This document shows, piece after piece, positions 10,926-22,149 of a stretch of DNA of 64,000 nucleotides. The notes under the pieces are model-generated. The model did not search any database. It saw only the letters and a list, made by a program, of their open reading frames with translations, and was not told where the DNA came from. The translations under genes and the position numbers were made by a program. Each line of letters opens with the position of its first letter. Positions within the stretch are counted from its first letter, which is position 1. The DNA is taken from NCBI RefSeq assembly GCF_963169125.1, contig NC_084797.1, positions 98,729,868 through 98,793,867 of the forward strand, written 5' to 3'. This DNA is from Humulus lupulus. Taxonomy: Eukaryota; Streptophyta; Magnoliopsida; Rosales; Cannabaceae.

Positions 10926-13652
10926 TGTAATGCCCCAAATTTCCTAATAAGGATTGGGACCTTGATTAGGAGGCCGGGAGGGCCATAATTGATTTATTAT
11001 AGTATTTCATGATTATATGCGTATTTACGTGAATTATATTATTATATGACGGTGAGTGCATGCATATGGGAGAATTTATTATTGTGAGGGTATTTTGGTA
11101 ATTTGGCCACTATGGGCGTAATTGTATATCTTGGGTGCATGATTGTGATTAATTAATATAGCCACATTATAAGGTGGATTGGTTCGAGCTATCGACATGA
11201 GACGATCATGAGATGTAAGTGTTCGGTCTAGTCATAACGGGTTTAAGTCCGGGGCTCGGGGTGAGTCTCGGGGTGAATTTAATGGTTAGAGCATTACCGG
11301 GAATTAAAGGGTAATGAGATACGGCTTATTGGTGTTTGAGAATATTGGGAATAGCGGGAATTGGAGGATGTTAATTGTGATTAATGAAATAGGTGTGAAA
11401 GGACGGTTTTGCCCTTGGTGGCTGCTAAGGTTTCATTTTAGACCTAAGGGTATTTAGGTCTTTTTACCCTAAGAGATATATATCAGCCATTAAGGCTGTA
11501 AAAGAGTAACAAAAACAGAGTCTCTCTTCCTTCTCTCCCGATAGATTTTCCTCCTCTTTTCTCTTTGGATTTTCGAGCTCAGTTTGAGGAATCGAGCCAA
11601 GGAACCAAGCTTAGCCAAGCTAGGGTTACGCTCCACCATTGAAGAGGGTGTGTTGCCAAGATTAAGGTGAGTTTCTAGCCACTAGAACTCTTGGTTTTGC
11701 TCTGTTTTCTATGTTAAGTTTCAGCTGGTTTTGAGTTGGAAACTTTGGAATTGGTTGGAGTTTTGGCTAGGTTTCTTGGGGTTGTGGTCCCTAGGACATG
11801 TGGGGATGGTTTTTGGGTTCATTTGGCACCAAAAATGGGATTTGGAAGCATTAGAATCGAGTTTGAATTGAGAAAGTCGAAGAAGGAAGTTTCAGGGGTG
11901 GTGCTGTCTGGGGGTAGCGCTACAGCGCCCATCAGAGGGCGCTATAGCGCTACACAGGGCTCAGCTAGGCGGTTTGTAATTCTGTCCTGAGCGCTGGGGC
12001 GCTAGAAGGGCAGCGCTGTAGCGCTACCCTGTTCCCTCAAAACCCTGTTTTGGGTGTTTTTAAGAGCTTTTGGCTTGGGGTTTCAATCCTTAAGGCCCGG
12101 GATCGAATCTACTCACCGTGTGGGCATGTTTCAAGGTCCCGAGAGTGGGGTTTGGGTTAAGACCCTATCTTTGGTAATTGTCATTAATTGGAGATCGTTT
12201 TGGTTATGGCTAGGTGACCGTCAAAGGATTGAGGATCGATCGTTCTCAAGGGTTGTTTCTTTAATCATTCTAGCTCGACTTTGAGGTAAGAAAACTGCAC
12301 CCTGTGTATATGTGACATGCATGGCTACTGTGATGCATGTTGGTTGATTATTGAGTATGACATGCATGGTTGTTATTTACCCATGTCGGTTGAGTATTAT
12401 GTGTGGCACGCATGGCTATTCTTGGTGCATGCTGGTTGACTATTAAACGTAACATACATGGCTGTTATTGGTGCATGTTGGATTGCTGGATATATTGCAT
12501 ATGATGCCTGAGAAACATATGGTTAGGACATGCTTTGTATACTGGGTATGATACTGTTCAGAGCTTGAGCCTCTGTGGTTGTATATGGTCCTAATTGTAC
12601 TGGCACCTGTTTAGTAAGCATGCTAAATACCTTGTCTATGGATATTGGACATGTGATATATGTTTGGTGGCATGGCTTACCTGTGTATGGCGCTGATTTA
12701 TTAGTCAGAATCGACAATGGTGGCAGATCCGTCTGTGAAGCTGTGACTTATTAGTTAGGTTCACCACGGGCTGAGCACTGGTCGTGTTTTACCGACCCAA
12801 GGGTCAAAAGTGGCAGTGCGTTGTGAACGCCGGGCCGATTAAAGATTAGATCTAATCGAGGTCGGCATTGAATGACTCATATGGGGTATTAATGCTGGAC
12901 CGACCGGAAGGTCAATGAGAACTATAAGCGCTTGCCTGGTCTATGACCAGATGTTTATGGCCAAGGTATATGACCCCGGTGACTGTTTGTCACATGGCAA
13001 AGGGACGCTGTCCATAGCACGACTCTAGGGTCGGGAGGAAGGTTATGTTGGTGACCATTCACCATGCACCTGTCCTAATCAAACTTATGAAAGGATCACT
13101 TGTCAGTTGAGCCCTGGTTACCCTATCATCACATGGATAGAAGGAGCGATGCTCATTATTGTGACTTTTGGCTATTGTCACCTATTTGCTTGGACTGATA
13201 GTCCTGAATGGTTATTATGATCGTCGTTGAGACTATGTTACGCTTTATTGTGTTTTCTTGCTGGGCTTTGGCTCACGGGTGCTACGTGGTGCAGGTAAAG
13301 GCAGGAGGAAGCTGGACCATCCTTGAGTTGGAGGGCTTAGGTGATGATGTGTACATATGCAGCTGCTCGTCCGCCACGGCCGAGGTTTAAAGTGGAACTA
13401 GGGTTGAACCATGTTTTGCCGCTTAGAACAGCCTGTTGTAAATATTTTCTGTAATAAGCTCTGAAACTTTATTTTCGGGATCCCAATGTATATGTTAAAC
13501 GTTTTAGTGAAACGTTACCTCTTAACCGAAAGGTTTAATCCCTAAACCGCTAATCATACTTAGTTCACAATTTTGGCCAAATGACTTGGTTAGCGAGTTT
13601 AGCACTGTTTACAAGGCACACCGTAACGGTCCCTGGAGTTTGGGGCGTTACA
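10926..13652 (+). mobile_element. Tekay-type solo LTR, TSD CCAAT
   Basis: 2,727-bp LTR from TGTAATGCCCC to GGGGCGTTACA, flanked by perfect CCAAT duplications (10,921-10,925 and 13,653-13,657). The ends form an 11-bp imperfect terminal inverted repeat. It contains a GC-rich AGCGC-rich block (11,900-12,030) and the conserved LTR module near 13,253-13,386 (TTGCTGGGC, GCTCACGGGTGCTA, CAGGTAAAGG, then GCTGCTCG-CGCCACGGCCGAGG). No internal sequence remains. It is inserted in the Tat-A antisense-ORF leader. Inverted relatives are at 15,036-17,796 and 52,987-55,500. Confidence 0.95.
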
Positions 13653-13851
13653 CCAATCACGTCCAACTGTACCTTTACTTCCTTGAAAAGGTAAATACTC
13701 ATGTTTTCACAGTTTCCAAGGAAACATTTGACGGCTTTACGTTTCGCAATGTTCAAAAACATCTTTTCATATGTGACCTTTCAATTACCCTGAGCAATAT
13801 AAATATGCTTATTCCCTTTCCATAATTTTTATCCTAAACTTTCTTTCTTCA
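13653..13851 (+). other. Tat-A antisense-ORF leader, upstream piece
   Basis: Short block of Tat-A between two younger insertions. 'CTTGAAAAGGTAAATACT' and the following sequence correspond to the minus-strand region 8,270-8,410 of Tat-B. It joins 28,619 onwards once Tekay-1 is removed, since the duplication CTTCA is at 13,847-13,851 and again at 28,614-28,618. Confidence 0.75.
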
Positions 13852-16800
13852 TGTAACGACCAAAAAATGCTAATAGGGTTTAGTGCCTTGATTAGCGTGG
13901 TGGGAGGAGATAATTGGATATGTATGAGATTACGTGATTCAAATGCATGACTATGTGGCATGCATGATATATATGATGATGTGAATATGTTTAGATGCAT
14001 GTTTATGAGTATTGGATATGCATGTGGGCCCTTTATTGATTATAATGGCATATCTGTAATTTTGGCTCGTTAAGGGCATAAACGTGATTATATATGTTAA
14101 ATTGTTGAGACCACATTATTATGTGGATATATTTGCAGTATACGGCTCGAGATGATCCTAGTGAGTGGATTAGCAAAATAGTCACAGCAGGGAATAATAC
14201 TCGGCTCGGGGTGAGCTTAGGGGTATTTTGGGAAGTTCAGTGTATATTTGGGATTTATTGAGTAACGAGTAAGTATTTGGTTATTAATGGGGCATGTCGG
14301 GATTAATTGGAAATTGGTAGGATGACTTGAGGAATTAGCAGAAATCGAGAAAATTATCGTTTTACCCCTTAGAAGTAATTAAAGGGCTGGGTTAGAGTCA
14401 AGGGCCATCTGGTCTTTTGGTAAGGGGATAAGCTGATTAACTCAGTGGAAAACTTAGGAAGAGACCAGAATTACCACAAGAAGATTCTCAGCTCTCTCTC
14501 TCTCTCCTCTCACTCACGATCTCTCTCTCTCTTTCCCCCTCTCTTACGCCTTAAATCTAAGGAAACTCAAGGAGTTAAACTGAAAGATTTAAGCTGGGAA
14601 CCAGGGGGAATTAATGCTAGGAACAACTAAGTGATCACTAATGATTGAGGCTTGAAACTTAGGTAAGGATCCTATTTCTATTTTTCTGGGAATTTAGATG
14701 ATTTGGATGAATTTGACTGGGTTTTGAGTAATGAGTTGTAGCTAAATTGAGATGATAGTTTCAGTAGAATTTTTGGGTGTTTTATGCTTAAGATATATGA
14801 TTAAGAGTCCTAGACTCATATCTGAACCTGTTTTTGGCTAGGATGCATGTTAAGGTTCGATTTTTGGGGCTAAAGGTTGGGTAAACAAGCTAGAAACCCA
14901 GGGATTTCTGGGTACGAGGGGGCGCGCCGCGGTCCGCATGCCCAGAAGGACCTCGGAGGGCTTGCTGTTTTGAGGGCGCTCCGCGACCCTAGGGGGAAAA
15001 TCGTAGCCCGCCTCCCCCCAGATTCAGAGGCTGCGTGTAACGCCCTAAACTTCAAGGACCGTTACGGTGCACATATTAAAAAGTGCTAAACTCGCTAACC
15101 GAGTCTTTTGGCCATAATCGTGTAACTAAGTATGATTAGCGGTTTAGGGATTAAAAATTTCGGTTAAGATATAACGTTTCACTAGAATGTTTACTGTATA
15201 CATTGGGATCCCAAAAATATAATTTAAAGGTTTATTACAACAAAATAATTACAACCAGTCAATCTAAGCGACAAAATAGGGTTTAACCCTAGTTCCTCTT
15301 TCAAACCTCAGCCGTGGCGGTCAAGCAGCTGCATATGTACACATCGTCACCTAAGTTCTCAAGCTCAAGGATGGTCCAGCTTTCTTTTGCCTTTACCTGC
15401 ACCACATAGCACCCGTAATCCGAAGCCCAGCAAGAAAACTCAATATGCTCATGAACAGTCATATCATGACATCAAATCATATATGGAATGCTTAGCAAAC
15501 ATAGCTCTATTCAAGCATGCAAATAAATTCAGATAATGCTGGGGAATCTAGGATAAGAAATCCTGCCCTCCTGATTGGATGACTATCAAGTCAATCCTAA
15601 TCAGATGAGTGATTTAACACTAGAGGTTCTGGTAAACCATAATGAGTGATTGACAAGCAAGTCACCACGGGGCACAACACCCACAACCATGCCAATGATG
15701 ATCATTATGATCACACAGAGCTTATAGCCCTGAACAGGTGAGTGAATATCACTTTGAGGTTCTGTTAAACCACAACGAGTGACTGACAAGAAAGACACTA
15801 CAGGGCTCGGCACCCACAGCCGTGTGACAAAACCGTCACCTAGGCTTTCCGGCATTGGCTGTAATCAGATGAGTGACTGCTGGGTAAGTCACTCGGGCTC
15901 AACACCCATAGCCATGTGAATAAACAGTCACTGGGGCTCTCTGGCCCTGGCTCTAAGTGACTAGCCTTTGGCTAGACAAGCGCTTTTAGTTTTCATCGAA
16001 CTTGAGGTCGGTCTGGCATTAATGCTCATTTGAGTCATTCAATGCAGATATCGATTATATCTAATCTTTATTGGCTTGCATTAAACACGCTAAGGCCATC
16101 CTTGACTTATTAGTCAATACCAAGTGACCAGTACTCAGTACTACTGCGAACTTTGACAAGTAGGTCACGGCTTCATAGTTAATACTGACACCATTGCCAA
16201 ATCTGACTAGTTAGTCAGTGCCACGCACAAGTAAGCAATGCTACCAGGCATATATCATATGTCAAATATCCAAAAGTAGGGCATTCAGCATGCTTACTTA
16301 ATAGTTGCTAGCATAATTATGATCATGCACAAACACAGAGACTCAAGCTCTGATCAATCTCATATTCAACATTCATGTCATGCCCTAATCACATTTTTCT
16401 CGTGCATCACATCTAAACATCCAACATGCATCAAGAATAACCATGCATGTCACATATGGGGTGCAGTTTTCTTACCTCGGGTTCGAGCAAGAATTAGTAA
16501 AAGAACGACCCTTGAGAATGATCAATCCTTTGATCCTTTAGCAGTCACCTAGTCATAACAAAATATTTAATCCCATCAATAAAATAAATCATAAAAAAAG
16601 GCTTATAATCTAAAACCTCACTCTCGGGACCAATCCCGTGCTCTCGGGACTCTCAAACCACCCAACCAGGGTAAAGGAACCCATCCCCGAGCCTTAAAAG
16701 TCATCTTAAGCCCTAAAATAGGCTTGCTGGAAAATGGACTAGCGCTGGGGCGCTGTCCCAAGTCAGAGAGACCCAGCTCTCTGCCCTGCCTAGTGCTGGG

Positions 16801-18606
16801 GCGCCATCAGCAGACCATAAATTTTTCTAATCTTCTCCCTTGTGATTTCCCTTGAAAACCAAACCTCCAAACCAATCCCAAACATCATCAAAACATCAAA
16901 TTCAACCCCAAAACTTCATCTATATCACACCCTCATCAAAACACAAGCAACCTTCCTAAAAAACTTCAATTAATTCCCAACTAACCACTTCAAACTCTCT
17001 TGACTGAAAACAATAAGAAAAATAGAGTATGGCCAAAGTTCATGGATAAATTCTTACCTCAAGATGGATTTGAGTCCTCTTCAATGGATGAACTAAGTTT
17101 CTAAGCTCCCACCCTTGATTTCCTAGCTTGATTCTTCAAATTGGGATCAAAAACTCCGAAGGAGGAAGGAGAAAGGATGAGAATCAGTTGAAGGAAAACC
17201 AACAGCTCTGTTTTGGTAAGCTTCTACAGTCCATGAGTTGATATATATCTTATGGGTGAAAAGACCATTTTTCCCCTAGGTCAAATAAAGGCTTCTGAAG
17301 ACTACAAAGGGTAAAATCGTCATTTCCCGCCTATTTCGTTAGTCATAATTAACACCATTCAATTCCCACTATTCTCAATATTCTCAAATGATAATAATTC
17401 ATATCCCGTTACCCTTTAATTCCTGGCAACGTTCTAATCACCAATTTACCCCGAGACTCACCCCGAGCCCCAAAACTAACCCCGTTATGAGTAGACCGAT
17501 AACTTGCATTCCATGATCGTCTCATGTCGAATGGCTCGAACAAATCCACATATCATGTGGTCTTATTTTTAATTCACCCATATACATGAAAATACACAAT
17601 TACGCCTTTAATGGGCCAAGTTACTAAAATTCCCTTATAATTAAAAATGGACCCATATGCATGCATTTATCATCATATAATAATATAATTCACATAAACA
17701 TGCATATAATCATTTAATAACATAATAAATCTATTATGGCCCTCCCGGCCTCCTAATCAAGGTCCTAAACCTTATTAGGAAATTTGGGGCATTACACTGC
17801 GCCTCTAACTTGAGGCACGCCGCGACCCCCAAGGCCAGGTCGCAACCTGCCTAGACAGTTTTGGCCTAGGTTAGTTTTAGGCTTGGGGAGGCTCGGAGAT
17901 TTAAGCCTAAATGCTCAGGATGAATTCTACTACTCGATTTTGTAGAATTCGAGGTCTCAGAGGCTAGAACTTGTTTCCAAAACATTTAGTTGGATTAGAG
18001 TTTGATCGTTATCAATTGTTCATTATGACTAGGATTACCATTAAGGCTCAGGACTAAGGATCATGCTCAGGACCGCTCTTTATCTATCGCTCGGGATTTG
18101 AGGTAAGAAAACTACACCCGTGTGGTTGTGTTTGGGACTGAGATTTCTTGTAATTGAACGTATGTATTATGTAATTGTATGGTTGTTATGTGCAATATGA
18201 AAGTACAGGCTAAGGGTGTCGGGGCTGATGATGCAGGTAAAGGCAAAGGAAAGCTGGACCAACCATGAGTTAAAGAGATATGGGGGCGAAGTGTACATTG
18301 TCAGCTGCTCGACTGCCACGGTCGAGGGAATTTATAGGAATTAGAGCTTTAAGCTGTATTTTGCTGTTAGACTGGCTTTTGTTGTATCAGTCTTTGAGAG
18401 TTGTATTTTCCATGTAAACCCTGTTTTTGGGATCCCATGTATCAAACATTTGTTTTAATGAAAATTAATCATTTATGATCAAAATCTTTTAACCCTAACC
18501 TATCATTTGACTTTAGAATCACATTTATCTTCAAACAACATGATTAGCAAGTCCTGCACTATTTTAAACACACAGTGTAACGGTCTTGGTTATCCAGGGA
18601 GTTACA
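13852..18606 (+). mobile_element. Tekay-1 5' LTR (interrupted)
   Basis: Starts TGTAACGACC and ends GAGTTACA directly before the PBS. It pairs with the 3' LTR from 23,574 through blocks such as the CT-rich run (14,494-14,545 against 24,160-24,215). It is interrupted by a solo LTR at 15,036-17,796. Compared with the 3' LTR it lacks about 270 bp at 18,233-18,234, including the first half of the conserved module (TTGCTGGGC to GGTGCTA). Confidence 0.93.
15036..17796 (-). mobile_element. Tekay-type solo LTR (minus), TSD CTGCG
   Basis: 2,761 bp, minus orientation: sense TGTAATGCCCC at 17,796 to GGGCGTTACA at 15,036, with perfect CTGCG duplications at 15,031-15,035 and 17,797-17,801. It is a close relative of the LTRs at 10,926 and 52,987. 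The conserved module is at about 15,310-15,440 on the minus strand. Several GTGACT/AGTCAC inverted repeats occur between 15,600 and 15,960. Confidence 0.95.
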
Positions 18607-18609
18607 ACT

Positions 18610-18621
18610 TGGTATCAGAGC
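18610..18621 (+). promoter_or_regulatory. Tekay-1 primer binding site (initiator tRNA-Met)
   Basis: TGGTATCAGAGC, 3 bases after the LTR end. This is the well-known complement of the 3' end of plant initiator methionine tRNA, used to prime minus-strand DNA synthesis. Confidence 0.93.
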
Positions 18622-19019
18622 TGTCTAGGTTTAAGGGTTCCTGAAGACTGGCTGGGCATGTACACTCGCTGCTAAAGATAAGCTCGACTTAGGGTTTGGT
18701 AACCAACTATGTCACTATATGCTTAAATTTTTTAATTAAATATAAATGCTTTATCTGCATGATTAATAGGGAGCATGAGATATACTAATAAAACCTGGCC
18801 CTTGACTGCTTTGAGAATATGTTAAGGCGTGCTTATTAGCATTGCTATTGTATGTGAATAATTGTTTAAATGTAAGTTTGTATCGTGATTGTGCATTGTG
18901 GCCTGGATATTGGTGTTGGACCATGGGATAAATATGAACTTGTTATCATTGCTTGACCAGCCGAGTCATTGATTGCAGATAAACTTGGATAGTTATGCAT
19001 CCAAGGTGATCAATACGAC

Positions 19020-20149
19020 TAGCCGACACCGGGGTCGAGTCTAGAGATGATGAGCAGTGCCAGAACCCTCTGCCAATCCCTGAGAACTGGCAGCAGTTGC
19101 TTATTGATATGCAAGCCAAACTTCAGAGTCAGGAAGAGCAGATTCGCCTTCTGAGGAAACAGACTCCATTAGAGAGTGCTGCACCTAACTTGCCACCTGC
19201 TGTGGCACCAGTTGTACAACCACCTGAGATTGGAAACAGGTGGGAGCCACTTTATGAATGATTCAGGAGACAGCATCCTCCAATCATTGAGGGAGGACCA
19301 GATTCACTGAAGGCTGAACAGTGGATAAGTATGATCACCTCCATCCTAGACTTTATGAGGGTGCAAGGTAGTGACAGGGTGGCCTGTGCCACCTACATGA
19401 TTATAGAGGGTGCCCGTATTTGGTGGGAGGTGGCATCACAGACTCGAGATGTTTCCACTATGAGTTGGGATGGGTTCAGAGATCTGTTCAACCAGAAATA
19501 TTATAATGTTGTCGTCAGGGTGGCGAAGGTGAATGAGTTCATTGGGTTGGTTCTTGGCAGCATGATAATTACTGAGGATGTCCTGAAGTTTGATAGGCTG
19601 GCGAAGTTTGCACCAGATTTAGTGCCTGTAGTTGCAGCTAGGCAGGACAGGTTCGTTTGAGGGCTTAATGCTATGATAGCTCGAGATGTGAGGATCACAT
19701 CAGTACCTAGGGAGACAACTTATGCCCAGGTGGTTGAGAAGGCCCTCATTGCTGAGGAGGCAGAGAACAAGATTTGGAGGGAGAACGCTGTGAGACGGGA
19801 TGTTTGTAGTGTAGTGCCTCCATATACAGGGTTTGGTAGGGGTGGAGGCCCCAGTGATCAGAAGAGGAAGACACCTGACACCTCGGCCACTGCTGGTCCT
19901 GATAAGAGGGGCCAGGGTGGCCGCTAGGGAGGCGGTGAGACATGGAGGAGTTATCCAAAGTGCACTAGATGCAGGAAGCGCCATCTAGGCGAATGTCAGA
20001 CCAAGGCTTGCTACTTGTGCGAGGTGGTTGGAAACCACAAGAAAGATTGCCCGACACTGAAAAAGAAGGAACCGGTGAAGGTGGATAGCTTGACTCTAGC
20101 TCGAATGTTCACCTTGACGCAGGCAGAGGTCGAGGCTAGTCCACAGTAG
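19020..20149 (+). pseudogene. Tekay-1 gag
   Basis: Retrotransposon Gag, which forms the virus-like particle. The original start is unclear because a TGA follows the best ATG (18,996). In order it has a glutamine-rich N-terminal segment (QLLIDMQAKLQSQEEQIRLL), the gag core (KAEQWISMI, ACATYMI, ARIWWE, SWDGFRDLFNQKYY), a basic glycine-rich stretch and a zinc knuckle (CYLCEVVGNHKKDC, about 20,011-20,052). In-frame stops lie within the motif ending PLYE (near 19,258), after RQDRFV (19,658) and after GQGGR (19,925). The terminal TAG at 20,147-20,149 is followed by pol in another frame. In the knuckle the histidine sits one position later than in the usual CX2CX4HX4C pattern. Confidence 0.88.
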
Positions 20150-20634
20150 TGATAGGCCAGCTTTCTAGTACTGGCTCTTCATATACTGTATTGATTGACT
20201 CTAGCGCTACACATTCTTTTGTTTCTATAAAGGTGATTGATAGATTGTGTAGGCCTAGCGAGTATTATACTGCGGGGTTTGGGACTATATTGCCTACAGG
20301 GGAGCTGGTAGTTTTTAGGAGATGGATTAGAGCACTGCCAGTGATGGTGGATAGTAGGGAACTATCAGTAGATTTGATTGAGTTGAGTATGGATGATTTT
20401 GATATGATTTTTGGGATGGATTGGCTAGTTAGATACGAGGCCACTATAGATTGCAGGAAGAAGATGGTGACTTTTGAGCCTGAGGGTGAGGACCCATTTG
20501 TCTTTCTGGGTGCTGTGAATGGACCCTGCGTTCCTATGATATCGGCGTTGAGGGCTAGGGACCTACTACAAGGAGAATGTATAGGTTTTCTAGCTAGTGT
20601 GGTGGATACCACTAGAGTTATGTTATGGGGCTAG
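20149..20634 (+). pseudogene. Tekay-1 aspartic protease
   Basis: Open frame of about 160 codons carrying the retroviral-type protease that would process Gag-Pol. The active-site motif reads VLIDSSATHSFVS, where the family has D-S-G-A, so the conserved glycine is replaced by serine. The second conserved segment, DFDMIFGMDWL, is intact, followed by VRYEATIDCRKK as in chromoviruses. It is shifted by one frame relative to the end of gag and ends in a stop at 20,632, just before the RT linker. Probably inactive. Confidence 0.88.
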
Positions 20635-20637
20635 GAG

Positions 20638-22144
20638 AGACTAGATTTTTATGTGAGTTTCTTGATGTGTTTCCTGAGGATTTACTGGGACTGCCCCCGC
20701 ATAGAAAGATTCAATTTGTTATTGAGTTAGCGCCAGGTATGGAGCCAGTATTGAGGGCTCCATGTAGGATGGCTCTGGCAGAGTTAAAGGAATTGAAGAT
20801 ATAGTTGCAGGAGCTTCTAGACTTTGGATTTATCAGACCTAGCTTCTCGCCATGGGGTGCTCCAGTTTTATTTGTGGAGAAGAAGGATGGGACTTTGAGA
20901 ATGTGTATAGACTATAAGGAGTTGAACAAGTTGACCATCAAGAACAAGTACCCCTTATCCAGAATAGAAGACCTATTTGATCAGCTGCAAGGTAAGACAG
21001 TATTCTCGAAGATTGATCTTCGAACTGGTTATCATCAGTTGAGGATCAAGGACGAGGATATTCCGAAGACGGCCTTCCGTACGAGGTATGGGCATTATGA
21101 GTTCTTGGTCATGTCATTTGGTTTGACCAATGCCCCAGCAATGTTTATGGATTTGATGAACAGGGTGTTCAAGGATTTCTTGGATCAGTTTTTGATTGTC
21201 TTCATCGACGACATCTTAGTTTACTCTAGTTCAGAGGTAGAGAATGAGCACCATTTCAGACAAGTATTACACAGATTGAAAGAGCATCGGTTATATGCTA
21301 AGTTTAAGAATTGTGGGTTCTGGCTGCCAGAAGTGACATTCCTTAGACACATAGTTAATGGAGATGGCATTAAGGTAGATCCAACCAAGGTAGAGACCGT
21401 TAAGGATTGTCCGAGGCCAAGGAATGCCTCGAAGGTTAGGAGCTTCCTTGGACTAGCAGGATATTATAGGCGGTTCGTAGAATGGTTTTCAAAGATTGTC
21501 GCACCATTGACTGAATTGACACATAAGAATCCGAAGTTCATCTGGTCCAACAAGTGTGAGGGTAGCTTCCAAGAAATGAAGTGACGACTGATTACTGCTC
21601 CTGTGTTGAGTCTCCCTTCGGAGGGAGGGAAATTTGTGGTGTACTGTGACACATCGAGACTGGGATTGGGTGCGTTTTGATGCAGAATGAGCATGTTATT
21701 TCCTATGCATTGCAACAGTTGAAGGATTATGAATAGCAGTATCCTACCCATGATTTAGAACTGGCAGCAGTGGTATTCTCACTGAAAGTTTGGCGAAATT
21801 ACTTGTATGGGGAGAAGTGCGAGATATACACCGATCATAAGAGTTTGAAGTATTTCTTCACCCAGAAGGACTTGAACATGAGACAAAGACGTTGGCTGGA
21901 GTTGGTGAAAGACTACGATTGTGATATCCTTTACCACCCAGGAAAAGCCAATGTAGTGGCAGATGCGTTGAGCCAAAGGGGCCCGGGACAGTTGTTTAGT
22001 TCTAAGCAGATATCGAAAGAGTTAGCAGAAGAGATGGATAGAGCAAGGATAGAGCTGGTTGTGGGTTGGTTGGCCAATATTATTTTACATTCTACCCTCC
22101 TAAAGAGGATAAGAGAGGGTCAGTTGGATGGTGCGCAGTTGTAG
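20638..22144 (+). pseudogene. Tekay-1 reverse transcriptase and RNase H
   Basis: RNA-dependent DNA polymerase plus RNase H. The linker (FLDVFPEDLLGLPP) starts at about 20,660. An in-frame TAG at 20,802-20,804 separates it from the RT core. Key RT motifs are present: [24 protein letters not shown] (first catalytic Asp), FGLTNAPA and FIDDILVYS (catalytic Asp pair; F-I-D-D for the usual Y-I-D-D). The thumb ends [16 protein letters not shown] follows EMK at 21,582. RNase H has DTSRLGLG, then a frameshift near 21,668, then [10 protein letters not shown] and [20 protein letters not shown], ending in [10 protein letters not shown]. Only a few lesions interrupt an otherwise well preserved sequence, so this is a fairly young copy. 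Confidence 0.93.
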
Positions 22145-22149
22145 GAGGT

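Noticed and set aside
11736..12284. Two plus-strand frames in the solo LTR at 10,926
   Set aside because: Homologous positions in the other LTRs (15,036, 52,987) are not open, so these are chance frames.
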